This document shows positions 16,848 through 25,111 of a DNA stretch of 35,160 nt, one piece after another. The notes under the pieces are model-generated. The model saw only the letters and a program-made list of their open reading frames with translations, was not told the origin of the DNA and did not search any database. The stretch covers positions 1-35,160 of the IMG/VR virus record IMGVR_UViG_3300020183_000246; one strand, written 5' to 3'. Made by a program: the position numbers and the translations under genes. Source of the stretch: a virus. Within the stretch, counting starts at the first letter, position 1; the number at the start of each line of letters is the position of its first letter.

Positions 16848-17828
16848 ATGTCAGAACTACTAGAGAAGGTTAACGTTGGTGGAGGCCAAACTGGCGCTTC
16901 TTCAACAGCTGACCCAGTGGGTGGTACAGCAACTCTCCCAGCTTCTAAAAAGCAGGGGGATGCAATGCAGAAGGGCCAAAACCCTGCTGGTACTGCCATT
17001 GAGGATACAGACTCAGACAACAACACCAAGCCAACAGGCGATGCTTCAGGTTCAAACAAAGCATCTATTGGTACTAAGGCATCAGCTGCTTCAGCTTCAA
17101 TGAAAGAAGATGTTGACGCTATGTTCAATGGCGAAGAATTAACTGAAGAATTCAAGGAAAAAGCTACCGTAATTTTCGAAGCAGCCGTTCAAGCTCGCAT
17201 TGATGAAGCAAAGGTTGCTCTTGAAGAAGAATACAAGATAAAGCTTGAAGAAGAAGTTTCAACTATTCAAGAAGAACTTGCAACAAAAGTCGACGAGTAC
17301 CTACAATACGTGGTACAAGAGTGGATGGCTGAAAACGAAGTAGCTATTCAATCATCATTGAAAGCAGAAATCACCGAAGAGTTTATCGACGGTATGAAGA
17401 GCTTATTTGCAGAGCACTACATTGAAGTGCCTAATGAGAAGCTTGATGTACTAGGTGAAATGAATGCAGAAATCGAAGAGCTTAAAGCTAAGCTAAACGA
17501 TCAGATCAATGAATCTATTGAACTAAAGACAAGACTAAATGAGAAGAGCAGAGACGAAGTCTTCGCTCAAGTATCAGAAGGCCTTGCCGCTACTCAAGTA
17601 GAGAAGCTAAAGACTCTGGCAGAAGGCGTTGACTTTGATAGTGCAGATTCTTTTAAGAAGAAGCTAGAGCTTGTCAAAGAGAACTACTTCCCAACTGAGA
17701 AGAAACAATCGGTATTGACTGAAGAAATTACCGGAGTTGATGATGATAGCACTGCATCTGCCGCAGCTCAGACTTCAGGTCCAATGGCAAAATATGTTAC
17801 AGCCATTTCAAGAACGCTGAAACAATAA
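16848..17828 (+). CDS. gp22: Prohead scaffold protein gp22
   Basis: 326 aa (T4 gp22 269). Major internal scaffold of the prohead, removed by gp21. An N-terminal low-complexity Gly/Ser/Ala/Thr region (residues 8-85) is followed by a long acidic helical core rich in Glu/Lys/Ala. The core includes FEAAVQARIDEAKVALEEEY, EELATKVDEYLQYVVQEWMA and EEFIDGMKSLFAEHYIEVPN, which resemble other gp22 proteins. Many LxE/IxE cleavage sites are present. Preceded by a perfect late promoter and RBS AAGGAGAGG, in keeping with high expression. Confidence 0.92.
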   Translation: MSELLEKVNVGGGQTGASSTADPVGGTATLPASKKQGDAMQKGQNPAGTAIEDTDSDNNTKPTGDASGSNKASIGTKASAASASMKEDVDAMFNGEELTEEFKEKATVIFEAAVQARIDEAKVALEEEYKIKLEEEVSTIQEELATKVDEYLQYVVQEWMAENEVAIQSSLKAEITEEFIDGMKSLFAEHYIEVPNEKLDVLGEMNAEIEELKAKLNDQINESIELKTRLNEKSRDEVFAQVSEGLAATQVEKLKTLAEGVDFDSADSFKKKLELVKENYFPTEKKQSVLTEEITGVDDDSTASAAAQTSGPMAKYVTAISRTLKQ

Positions 17829-17832
17829 TTTT

Positions 17833-17840
17833 TATAAATA
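17833..17840 (+). promoter_or_regulatory. T4-type late promoter before gp23
   Basis: An exact TATAAATA, four bases after the gp22 stop and 39 bases before the gp23 ATG. Same distance class as the gp18 and gp22 promoters. Confidence 0.8.
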
Positions 17841-17879
17841 CTCATAACCCAAATTAACAAAGGAAAAGGGGAGAAAAAA

Positions 17880-19205
17880 ATGATCCTTACTGAAGAAGCT
17901 CAAAGAAAGTGGCAGCCAGTTCTGGAGCATACTGATCTACCAGAGATCAAGGATGCACACCGCAGATCTGTAACTGCTATCATGCTAGAAAACACCGAGA
18001 ACGCACTGCGTGAAACTCGTGGTTCAAACGCATCACTACTAGGTGAAGCAGCACCATCCAACGCAACTGGTTCTGAAGTCGATAATTTCGACCCAGTTCT
18101 AATCAGCTTGGTTCGCCGTGCAATGCCAAATCTGATCGCGTATGACATCTGCGGCGTACAGCCAATGACTGGTCCTACAGGTCTTATTTTCGCAATGCGC
18201 GCACGCTATGCTAACCAAACTGGCGATGAAGCCTTCTACAACGAAAGCAATACTGCATTCGGTACAGTAGTATCTGGTGCAAATACTCTAGGTCAAAAGA
18301 ACGTAGGTGGTTATCCAGGTAACACATCTACAGGTACAGCTAACCTAGCATCTACTGGTATTTACAACTTCGGTGGTGGAATGTCCACAGCTCAATCTGA
18401 AGCACTAGGTACTTCAGGTAACACTGCATTCCCAGAAATGGCTTTCTCTATCGAGAAAGTAACTGTAACTGCTCAGTCACGTGCTCTAAAGGCTGAGTAC
18501 ACCATGGAACTAGCACAAGACCTGAAGGCAATTCATGGTCTAGACGCTGAGACCGAACTATCCAACATTCTTTCAGCAGAAATTCTCTCTGAAATTAACC
18601 GTGAAGTAGTTCGTACTATCAACGTAACCGCTACCCAGGGTGCTACAGAAGGCACAACCACATCTGGTCGTTTCGACCTTGACACCGATTCTAACGGTCG
18701 TTGGTCAGTTGAAAAGTTCAAGGGCCTAATGTTCCAAGTTGAACGTGAAGCTAACGCCATTGCCAAGGCTACTCGCCGTGGTAAGGGTAACATCATCATC
18801 TGTTCGTCAGACGTTGCTTCTGCACTTCAGATGGCTGGTGTTCTTGACTACGCACCTGCACTAAACTCTAATAACCTAAACGTTGACGATACTGGCGCTA
18901 CATTTGCTGGTGTTCTAAACGGTCGTATTCGCGTATACATCGACCCATATGCAACAGGCAACTACATGACTGTTGGTTATAAGGGCTCAAGCGCATTCGA
19001 CGCTGGTCTATTCTACTGCCCATACGTTCCTCTACAAATGGTTCGTGCAGTTGACACTGGTTCATTCCAGCCTAAGATTGGCTTCAAGACACGTTATGGT
19101 ATGGTTGCTAACCCATTTGCACAAGGCTCAGCAGCTGGTCTTGGCGCACTAACAAAGGACAGCAACGTTTACTATCGCCGTGTTCTAGTAGACAACATTA
19201 TGTAA
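17880..19205 (+). CDS. gp23: Major capsid protein gp23
   Basis: 441 aa (T4 521; shorter versions around 440-470 are usual in marine T4 relatives). HK97-fold subunit of the head. Diagnostic stretches: RRAMPNLIAYDICGVQPMTG then PTGLIFAMRARY (about residues 80-110), SIEKVTVTAQSRALKAEYTM (about 195-215), and FKTRYGMVANPFAQG near the C-terminus. A likely gp21 cleavage site is after Glu56 (L54-G55-E56, followed by AAPS), by analogy with T4 cleavage after Glu65. RBS AGGAAAAGGGGAG. The coding sequence has relatively more C-ending codons than its neighbours, as expected of a very highly expressed gene. Confidence 0.97.
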   Translation: MILTEEAQRKWQPVLEHTDLPEIKDAHRRSVTAIMLENTENALRETRGSNASLLGEAAPSNATGSEVDNFDPVLISLVRRAMPNLIAYDICGVQPMTGPTGLIFAMRARYANQTGDEAFYNESNTAFGTVVSGANTLGQKNVGGYPGNTSTGTANLASTGIYNFGGGMSTAQSEALGTSGNTAFPEMAFSIEKVTVTAQSRALKAEYTMELAQDLKAIHGLDAETELSNILSAEILSEINREVVRTINVTATQGATEGTTTSGRFDLDTDSNGRWSVEKFKGLMFQVEREANAIAKATRRGKGNIIICSSDVASALQMAGVLDYAPALNSNNLNVDDTGATFAGVLNGRIRVYIDPYATGNYMTVGYKGSSAFDAGLFYCPYVPLQMVRAVDTGSFQPKIGFKTRYGMVANPFAQGSAAGLGALTKDSNVYYRRVLVDNIM

Positions 19206-19231
19206 TATCCACCGCACAGGTGATTTACAAG

Positions 19232-19259
19232 AAAAGGGAGCGAAAGCTCCCTTTTTTTT
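19232..19259 (+). terminator. Intrinsic terminator after gp23
   Basis: Stem GGGAGC/GCTCCC, extendable by A-U pairs (AAAA on the left with the T-run on the right), with a GAAA tetraloop (19242-19245), followed by eight T (19252-19259). It lies 26 bases downstream of the gp23 stop. Confidence 0.95.
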
Positions 19260-19260
19260 G

Positions 19261-19268
19261 CCTAAATA
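19261..19268 (+). promoter_or_regulatory. Variant late promoter after the gp23 terminator
   Basis: GCCTAAATATT at 19260-19270 is identical to the element before gp13 (5978-5988) and lies right after a terminator, 27 bases before the next ATG, so a new transcript is expected to begin here. Confidence 0.55.
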
Positions 19269-19294
19269 TTATTAAACGTTGATGAGGATATTAT

Positions 19295-20071
19295 ATGCCA
19301 ATTGGTGACGTACACTTTTTACCTTTTTTAGCAGATGCATTCAGTAACACTGGAAACACTCCACCATCTATATCTTATGGAGATGGTTTATTTACATACC
19401 CAGTGCATACCTCAGTAACGAACTACGAGCAATCGGCGCGTGTAGTAACCGGCGAAACCTATGTTAATAATCAAGTAACATATGTATATGGAAGTTATTG
19501 TCCTGTAGTTATAACTAAAGGAACAGTCGCTAAGGTTGGTTATGGAGGACAGGGAGCTACAGTCTGGGGCGGGTTAAGGGAAGAGACAGACCCTAAACAG
19601 GTTCCTTCTACTAACGTTTTTATTATTAATGCAAGATCTAATACAGCTAATGAGTATGCAAACGGATCAGCATTAATATATGGAACCTTCTACGATGTAT
19701 TTCCAGGACTTGCAAGTTACTGGACTTCTTCTATCGAACCTCAAGTAAAACAATGGACGGGTATTCCAGTACACAACTATAGACAAAGCGACGTTCGTAA
19801 TGAACGAATATATGTTGGTGTATTGAATAATCAAACGGTAGAAGATGTTTATAAGTATGAAGCTAATACAGCCAGATTAATCAGCTATCAATTTGAATGT
19901 AAGGCGTGGAAGACGTGGGCAGAATATGATAGAGGAGATCCTCCAGCTAATACAGGGTTCCTATATATTACTAGAGAACATGAATACTCTTCTCTTGATG
20001 AAGAAATGAAGAAAGTCCTTTCACGAATTATACAAAACCGTGAAAACAGACATTTAAAAATTACTGCATAA
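19295..20071 (+). CDS. Unknown protein, probable tail or baseplate component
   Basis: 258 aa. I do not recognise it. N-terminal ~120 residues are beta-rich with many Tyr/Val/Gly (VTNYEQSARVVTGETYVNNQ, VVITKGTVAKVGYGGQG). The middle contains WTSSIEPQVKQWTGIPVHNY, and the C-terminal ~70 residues are more helical and charged (LISYQFECKAWKTWAEYDRG, YSSLDEEMKKVLSRIIQN). No signal peptide or membrane segment. It is the first gene after the gp23 terminator and is followed at 12 bases by a PAAR spike protein, so a virion role near the baseplate is plausible. T4 gp3, gp4 and gp53 were considered, but I saw no resemblance. Confidence 0.6.
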   Translation: MPIGDVHFLPFLADAFSNTGNTPPSISYGDGLFTYPVHTSVTNYEQSARVVTGETYVNNQVTYVYGSYCPVVITKGTVAKVGYGGQGATVWGGLREETDPKQVPSTNVFIINARSNTANEYANGSALIYGTFYDVFPGLASYWTSSIEPQVKQWTGIPVHNYRQSDVRNERIYVGVLNNQTVEDVYKYEANTARLISYQFECKAWKTWAEYDRGDPPANTGFLYITREHEYSSLDEEMKKVLSRIIQNRENRHLKITA

Positions 20072-20083
20072 GGAAGTATAGAT

Positions 20084-20545
20084 ATGCCAGGTTGGTCATT
20101 CAAAGGAGCAATGTCGTCAGGACACGGATGCTGGTGGCCAAATTTTGTTGTAAGTGGGTCTTCTAACGTCTTCGTTAATAAAATACCAGTAGCGCGGATT
20201 GGGGATGCGCTATCAGTTCATTGCTGTCCTAAAAAAGGTTGTCATCCAGATGCTGTTGCATCCGGTCAATGGTCAGTACTTGTTAATATGAGACCGGTAG
20301 CTACTATTGGATCAAAATGCTCACCAGGTGGTCGCTTGATTATTGGATCATATAACGTATCTTCTGGGGGTGGTGGTATATTGGGTAACTTGATGCCCTT
20401 TGCTGGTGACTTTTTAAGCGCTGCTGGAGTACAACTTCCAGTATTTAACAATGTATCAACAGGTCAGATGTTTTCAGGAGGGCTATTCAATAGCACAGGC
20501 ATTAGTCAGGCTATTAGTGGATTCTCTCCTCTTAAAACGGCTTAA
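20084..20545 (+). CDS. PAAR-domain tail spike tip protein
   Basis: 153 aa. The first ~95 residues form a PAAR repeat domain: SGHGCWWPNFVVSGSSNVFV, NKIPVARIGDALSVHCCP then KKGCHPDAVASGQWSVLVNM, RPVATIGSKCSPGGRLIIG. His and Cys residues (H in GHG, HCC, CH, KC) are placed like the PAAR metal-binding set that sharpens the tip of contractile injection machines. T4 gp5.4 (97 aa) fills this role at the tip of the gp5 spike. The ~55-residue C-terminal extension is Gly/Ser/Phe-rich (LGNLMPFAGDFLSAAGVQLP) and may contact another baseplate protein. Expected at the distal centre of the baseplate. Confidence 0.88.
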   Translation: MPGWSFKGAMSSGHGCWWPNFVVSGSSNVFVNKIPVARIGDALSVHCCPKKGCHPDAVASGQWSVLVNMRPVATIGSKCSPGGRLIIGSYNVSSGGGGILGNLMPFAGDFLSAAGVQLPVFNNVSTGQMFSGGLFNSTGISQAISGFSPLKTA

Positions 20546-20555
20546 GGAATAATAA

Positions 20556-21059
20556 ATGGCAGCTACAATCAAAAACGCATTATCACCGATTAATTTTCAG
20601 TTTACTATTAAGAAGCTACCTACAGTAAACTTATACGTGCAGCAAGTTACCTTACCTAGTCTGACACTCGGTGCATCTAATATTCTGACACCCTTCATCA
20701 AATTGCCTATTCCAGGTGATCACTTAGTCTTCGGTGACCTTAACGTCACATTCAAAGTAGATGAGGATCTTAAGAACTATAAAGAGATGTATGATTGGCT
20801 CATTGCTGTAGGCTTCCCTGACTCATTTGATCAATATAAGACTATTGCTAATCAAGCTTCAGGTTTAGGGGTATACTCAGATGCTACACTCATCATCCTG
20901 AACTCAGCAAAGAATCCCAACTACAGTATTCTATTCACAGATCTATATCCTATTTCACTAACAGAGCTAACATTTGACACAAGAGCTATAGACGTTGAGT
21001 ATCTTGAAGCAACGGCCACATTTGCTTTTAAATCATACACAATAAACAAAACTACATAA
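20556..21059 (+). CDS. Tail-tube-fold protein (gp19/gp54-like family)
   Basis: 167 aa. The order of elements parallels the gp19 tube protein: NFQFTIKKLPTVNLYVQQVT, LPSLTLGASNILTPFIKLPI, PGDHLVFGDLNVTFKVDEDL then KNYKEMYDWLIAVGFP, ending in EATATFAFKSYTI. Compare gp19's QIPSSSLG, KLAGDRTFDQWTVTVINDED and FQVTFQYDWW. I infer the same tube fold, suggesting a tube initiator, terminator or completion protein rather than the main tube, which is at 12500. The T4 equivalent cannot be fixed from sequence. It closes the late block; the early-type promoters of uvsY begin right after it. Confidence 0.65.
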   Translation: MAATIKNALSPINFQFTIKKLPTVNLYVQQVTLPSLTLGASNILTPFIKLPIPGDHLVFGDLNVTFKVDEDLKNYKEMYDWLIAVGFPDSFDQYKTIANQASGLGVYSDATLIILNSAKNPNYSILFTDLYPISLTELTFDTRAIDVEYLEATATFAFKSYTINKTT

Positions 21060-21064
21060 AACAG

Positions 21065-21134
21065 TTGATTTCATTCTGCAATGGGTATATAATCACTATG
21101 TGTATCCATGAAGAGTATATAATGCGTTTATAAT
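21065..21134 (+). promoter_or_regulatory. Cluster of three sigma70-like -10 boxes before uvsY
   Basis: TTGATT (21065-21070), a 17-base spacer and TATAAT (21088-21093) make a near-consensus host sigma70 promoter. Two further TATAAT boxes follow at 21118-21123 and 21129-21134, without convincing -35 elements. The region lies in the 87-base gap between the last structural gene and uvsY, where transcription should change from late to early/middle. Confidence 0.7.
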
Positions 21135-21146
21135 GGAGTAAACTGA

Positions 21147-21581
21147 ATGAAGCTAGAAGAAATCTATCAGCTGTGGGAAGAAGACTCACAGATCAATAAG
21201 ATGGAGTTAGGAGACGAGGCAATCCGTATACCTAAGCTCCATCATAAATACTTTAAGATCTTTAGCAACGAGCGTCTATTGATGCGCAAGCTAGAGACAG
21301 AATACAAGGAGATGTATAAGCTACGACACTCTTTCTATTCCGGCACAATTGATGAAGACACTCTAAGAGAGTATGATTGGGAACCTAATCCACTTAAGAT
21401 CCTGCGTGCTGATATTCCTATGCATTTGGAGTCTGATCCTCTTCTTAGTACAGTAAGCATGAAGATATCCATGCAGAACGAAAAGATCGAACTGCTTGAG
21501 TCTATCATTAAATCTCTCACCCAGCGTGGATATAATATTAACGCAGCAATCACCTGGGAAAAGTTTAAGGTTGGAGCATAA
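21147..21581 (+). CDS. uvsY: Recombination mediator UvsY
   Basis: 144 aa (T4 UvsY 137). Loads the UvsX recombinase onto gp32-covered ssDNA during recombination-dependent replication and repair. Sequence is helical and charged, with IRIPKLHHKYFKIFSNERLL, LETEYKEMYKLRHSFYSGTI and a C-terminal MQNEKIELLESIIKSLTQRG, paralleling T4 UvsY (ALKARLDYYSGR, and DAIKSRGFAIKHI near the end). UvsX itself is not in the window. RBS GGAG. It immediately precedes uvsW; the two are adjacent in T4 as well. Confidence 0.9.
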   Translation: MKLEEIYQLWEEDSQINKMELGDEAIRIPKLHHKYFKIFSNERLLMRKLETEYKEMYKLRHSFYSGTIDEDTLREYDWEPNPLKILRADIPMHLESDPLLSTVSMKISMQNEKIELLESIIKSLTQRGYNINAAITWEKFKVGA

Positions 21582-23033
21582 TTGACACGTGAAAAGGTTG
21601 GCATAGAAAAGTATGATGAGGTATACAACCGTATACATTGCGACTCTTCTATCGCATACGAGCTAGCAGAATACTTTACCTTCTCTGTACCCGGAGCTCA
21701 ATTTACACCCCAGTATAAAATGAAGGTCTGGGACGGTAAGATTCGTCTCTTTAATCCTGCGACAAGACTGCTATACGGTGGTCTGTTTACCTATGTGCGA
21801 AAGTTTTGCAAGGAGAGAGAATACGATGTTGAGTATATTACTGATTTCTCTGCTGAAGAATTTTCTGAAGAAGAAGCTAAACAGTTCGTAGAGGATCTTA
21901 AACCAAAATTTCTTCCGAGGGATTATCAACTAGAAGCCTTCATTTACGGTGTACGTTATAGAAGAGGTGTATTAGTATCACCAACAGCTTCTGGTAAATC
22001 TTTTATCATCTACCTTCTTACTAGATGGTTTAGTAAAAAGACTCTCATTATCGTACCGACTACTTCCTTGGTACATCAGATGTATTCTGATTTTGAGGAC
22101 TATGGCTTTAACTCTGAAAAGTTTTGTCATAAGATATACTCAGGTCAGGAGAAGATGGATATTCAAAAGCCAGTTACTATCACTACTTGGCAATCAATCT
22201 ATAAGATGCCAAAGAAGTGGTTTGAGCAGTTTGAGGTTTGTATTGGAGACGAAGCCCATCTATTCAAAGCTAAGTCACTTACATCCATTATGACTAAGCT
22301 TATTAACTGTAAATATAGATACGGGTTTACTGGTACACTTGATGGAACTCAAACCCATAAACTAGTACTTGAGGGTCTATTTGGTGCTGTACGTCAAGTG
22401 ACTACAACAGCTGAGCTAATCGAAAAGAAGCAGTTGTCGGATTTCTATATCAAAGCTATTGTGCTTAGCTATCCTGATGAAGTCAGGCAAATGATAAAAG
22501 GACAAGACTATCATGACGAAGTCGATTATATTGTACGCAATAATGCTCGTAACAACTTCATTAAGAACCTTGCCTTATCCACGAAAGGAAACACCCTCGT
22601 ACTATTTCAGTTTGTGGAAAAACACGGCAAAGAGTTGTTAAAGATAATAGAAGACTCGAACAAACAAGTCGCCTATGTAACGGGTGAAGTGGATGGTTTA
22701 GCAAGAGAAGAAATTCGCAAGCTTGCAGAACAACATGATGACATGATTATATTAGCATCCTACGGAACATTCTCTACCGGTGTCAATGTTAAGAATATTC
22801 ATAATATTATTTTTGCAAGCCCATCAAAGTCAAGAGTTCGAAACTTGCAATCTATAGGTAGAGGGCTTCGTCTAAACGATAATAAAGAGCGATGCATTCT
22901 TTATGATATTGCTGATGATCTTACATGGAAGTCGAAAAAGAACCATACAATTTTGCACTTTGCAGAACGCATCAAGATATACAATGAAGAAAAATTTGAC
23001 TACAAAATTTATACGGTAAAGCTAAAGGTGTAG
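21582..23033 (+). CDS. uvsW: DNA/RNA helicase UvsW
   Basis: 483 aa (T4 UvsW 503). Superfamily 2 helicase that unwinds R-loops and branched DNA and shifts replication from origin-dependent to recombination-dependent. N-terminal DNA-binding domain (residues 1-85, FTPQYKMKVWDGKIRLFNPA) matches T4 RFNPRFRYGNWDGRIRLLD by eye. Motif I is SPTASGKS (133-140), motif II is GDEAH (222-226), motif III region is GFTGTL, and motif VI is SIGRGLRL. The start is a TTG directly after the uvsY TAA, with GGAG five bases upstream; there is no suitable ATG before residue 46, so TTG is needed to keep the N-terminal domain. Confidence 0.95.
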   Translation: MTREKVGIEKYDEVYNRIHCDSSIAYELAEYFTFSVPGAQFTPQYKMKVWDGKIRLFNPATRLLYGGLFTYVRKFCKEREYDVEYITDFSAEEFSEEEAKQFVEDLKPKFLPRDYQLEAFIYGVRYRRGVLVSPTASGKSFIIYLLTRWFSKKTLIIVPTTSLVHQMYSDFEDYGFNSEKFCHKIYSGQEKMDIQKPVTITTWQSIYKMPKKWFEQFEVCIGDEAHLFKAKSLTSIMTKLINCKYRYGFTGTLDGTQTHKLVLEGLFGAVRQVTTTAELIEKKQLSDFYIKAIVLSYPDEVRQMIKGQDYHDEVDYIVRNNARNNFIKNLALSTKGNTLVLFQFVEKHGKELLKIIEDSNKQVAYVTGEVDGLAREEIRKLAEQHDDMIILASYGTFSTGVNVKNIHNIIFASPSKSRVRNLQSIGRGLRLNDNKERCILYDIADDLTWKSKKNHTILHFAERIKIYNEEKFDYKIYTVKLKV

Positions 23034-23035
23034 CA

Positions 23036-23458
23036 ATGGAAGATCTAATCTATTTTAAATTGGTTAATGGACTAGAGGTAGTAGGAAAAGTCCTGGGTGA
23101 AGAAGAGGGTACAATTCTAGTAGAAAATCCACTCACAGTATTATATAGATGGAACCCTATCGCAGGCATGCCTACCATCGCCATGCAACGATATATGGCG
23201 TTTGGAAAAGAGCCGTTGATTGTATTTCAGAAAGATGATATAATGAACTGGATGGAACCAAGTGACGGTATGAATAACTACTACACATATTGTCTATCAC
23301 AAATAGAGCAAACGTTTGACAAAAATATTGCTAATGATTTTGCTCTTCTTAACAAACAAGAAGCCGACGATCAACACGCTACGAAGAACGCTGAAGAGCA
23401 AGCAAAAGATCTTCTAAAGCGTATGATGGATCCAGGAGCTAATAATACTTTACACTAG
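23036..23458 (+). CDS. Hypothetical protein, possible Sm-like small barrel
   Basis: 140 aa. The N-terminal ~75 residues read as short beta strands (LIYFKLVNGLEVVGKVLGEE, GTILVENPLTVLYRWNP, QRYMAFGKEPLIVFQKDDIM). The LxNGxExxGKVxxxxxxxIxxxNP pattern recalls Sm/LSm-like small barrels, but I would not claim homology. The C-terminal third is charged and helical. Located two bases after uvsW and before gp55, so it may act in RNA or transcription-related processes; function unknown. Confidence 0.6.
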   Translation: MEDLIYFKLVNGLEVVGKVLGEEEGTILVENPLTVLYRWNPIAGMPTIAMQRYMAFGKEPLIVFQKDDIMNWMEPSDGMNNYYTYCLSQIEQTFDKNIANDFALLNKQEADDQHATKNAEEQAKDLLKRMMDPGANNTLH

Positions 23459-23475
23459 AGGTTAAATGATGCATT

Positions 23476-24063
23476 ATGGCGGATAATCATTACGTAGATA
23501 ATAAAAAACTCTTTCAGGCTATGAAAGAGTATAGAGAAGCAGTTCAGAGTTCTAAAGCTAACAATACAAAGAGGCCGGAGATACCGAGGTATGTCGGGGA
23601 GTGTATTCTTCTGATTGGTAAGCGATTGGCAATGAAGCCCAATTTTGCTAACTATTCATATAAAGAAGAAATGATATCTGACGGTATTGAAAACTGTATT
23701 TGCTATATTGATAATTTTGATCCTGCCAAGTCTGATAACCCATTTGCTTATTTTACTCAAATTATTTACTTTGCTTTCCTCAGACGAATTGCTAAAGAGA
23801 AGAAGCAAATGTATATTAAACATAAGACGTTTGAAAACTCGATGTTATTTGATCAGTTAGTAGAGCAAAGTGAATGGGATGATGTAACCTATCATCCACA
23901 CAATGACTTTGATAATGATAATATCTCTGAGTTCATTAAAACCTTTGAAGCTAATGCCGCTAAGAAAAAAGAAAAAGGCAAGACTGGTGTAGAAGCTTTT
24001 ATTGAAGAAGAGCTAGGTGTAGTTGAAAAAGAGGATCTTAATGAAGATAGCGCTAATAACTGA
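23476..24063 (+). CDS. gp55: Late transcription sigma factor gp55
   Basis: 195 aa (T4 gp55 185). Directs host RNA polymerase to TATAAATA late promoters. The sigma region-2-like segment is clear at about residues 73-115: SDGIENCICYIDNFDPAKSD then NPFAYFTQIIYFAFLRRIAK EKKQ. Presence of several TATAAATA elements upstream of head and tail genes supports the role. The C-terminus (EEELGVVEKEDLNEDSANN) is acidic and shows no obvious hydrophobic clamp-binding tail of the T4 type. The 3' end overlaps gp47 by 23 bases. Confidence 0.92.
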   Translation: MADNHYVDNKKLFQAMKEYREAVQSSKANNTKRPEIPRYVGECILLIGKRLAMKPNFANYSYKEEMISDGIENCICYIDNFDPAKSDNPFAYFTQIIYFAFLRRIAKEKKQMYIKHKTFENSMLFDQLVEQSEWDDVTYHPHNDFDNDNISEFIKTFEANAAKKKEKGKTGVEAFIEEELGVVEKEDLNEDSANN

Positions 24064-25105
24064 TACACATTTTGGAGCTCGTAATGACAACCCGATCTTT
24101 GCAGACTATTTTGCGATGTTTTATCGCGACTGCTTCTTCCCCTACTTGGAGCGACAGGGCATTAGTACTGTCATTCATCTTGGCGATATCGTTGACCGCC
24201 GCAAGTATATTAATTTTGTAACTGCGCGCAGATTGCGTCGCGACTTTATTGACCCTTGCGTTAATAATGGAATTAAGTTGCATGTGATTATCGGTAACCA
24301 TGATATCTACTATAAAAATACAAATGAGGTAAATGCTATGGAAGAGCTATATTCAGATCGATATAGCGATGTTTTATTCCATAGTGGACCTACCGTAGAA
24401 TATTTTGACGATCTTCCTATTGCTTTCCTTCCATGGATTTGTACTGACAATTATGAACGATCTATGGAGTTTCTTAAAACTACTAATGCACAAGTACTGT
24501 TTGGACATCTCGAGCTCGCAGGCTTTGAGATGTATAAAGGTAGTGTGAACGATCATGGCTTTGATGCGAAAATTTTCAGTAAGTTCGATGTGGTATGTAC
24601 TGGCCATTTCCATCATAAAAGTACTAGAGATAATATTAACTATCTTGGAGCTCCTTACGAAATTACTTGGTCTGATTATAACGATCCCCGCGGCTTTCAT
24701 ATCTTTGATACGGAAACTAGGACGATAGAGTTCATTGAGAACCCGTTCAAGATCTTCCATAAGATTCACTACGACGATCTCAACAAGTCCATGGACGAGG
24801 TTGTTGCAATCGACCCCTCTCAATATAAAAATACAATTGTAAAAGTAATTGTACGTAACAAGACAAATCCGTTTTGGTTTGATATGGTAATTGAGAAACT
24901 TGAACGTGCAGGTGTACTTGATATGCAGGTAGTAGAAGATCACTTCTATCTTAATCTTGAAGACGATCAAGATATTGTGAATGAAGCTGAAGACACGATT
25001 ACTATTCTCAACAAATTCGTTGACCAAATGGAACTAAACGTCGACAAGAAAAAGCTGGAAATATTAATGCAAAGCTTATATAATGAAGCATTAACAATTG
25101 AGTAG
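24041..25105 (+). CDS. gp47: Recombination nuclease subunit gp47 (Mre11/SbcD-like)
   Basis: 354 aa (T4 gp47 339). Metallophosphoesterase nuclease that works with gp46 in end resection and host DNA breakdown. Motifs: DTHFG with Asp8/His10, HLGDIVDRR, IGNHD, FGHLEL, and TGHFHHKS. I chose ATG 24041 because the protein then begins MKIALITDTHFG, as in the family, and GAGG lies upstream. An in-frame ATG 18 bases earlier adds only a non-family extension. The ATG lies within the gp55 3' end, so translation is coupled. Confidence 0.95.
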   Translation: MKIALITDTHFGARNDNPIFADYFAMFYRDCFFPYLERQGISTVIHLGDIVDRRKYINFVTARRLRRDFIDPCVNNGIKLHVIIGNHDIYYKNTNEVNAMEELYSDRYSDVLFHSGPTVEYFDDLPIAFLPWICTDNYERSMEFLKTTNAQVLFGHLELAGFEMYKGSVNDHGFDAKIFSKFDVVCTGHFHHKSTRDNINYLGAPYEITWSDYNDPRGFHIFDTETRTIEFIENPFKIFHKIHYDDLNKSMDEVVAIDPSQYKNTIVKVIVRNKTNPFWFDMVIEKLERAGVLDMQVVEDHFYLNLEDDQDIVNEAEDTITILNKFVDQMELNVDKKKLEILMQSLYNEALTIE

Positions 25106-25111
25106 GTGTGA

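Noticed and set aside
21243-21250. CATAAATA inside uvsY as a late promoter
   Set aside because: One mismatch, deep within a coding region, and no late gene lies just downstream; likely chance in AT-rich DNA.
24374-25027. Long minus-strand ORF (217 aa) opposite gp47
   Set aside because: Lies wholly opposite a gene with every catalytic motif intact; no RBS or family resemblance; a shadow of the coding strand.
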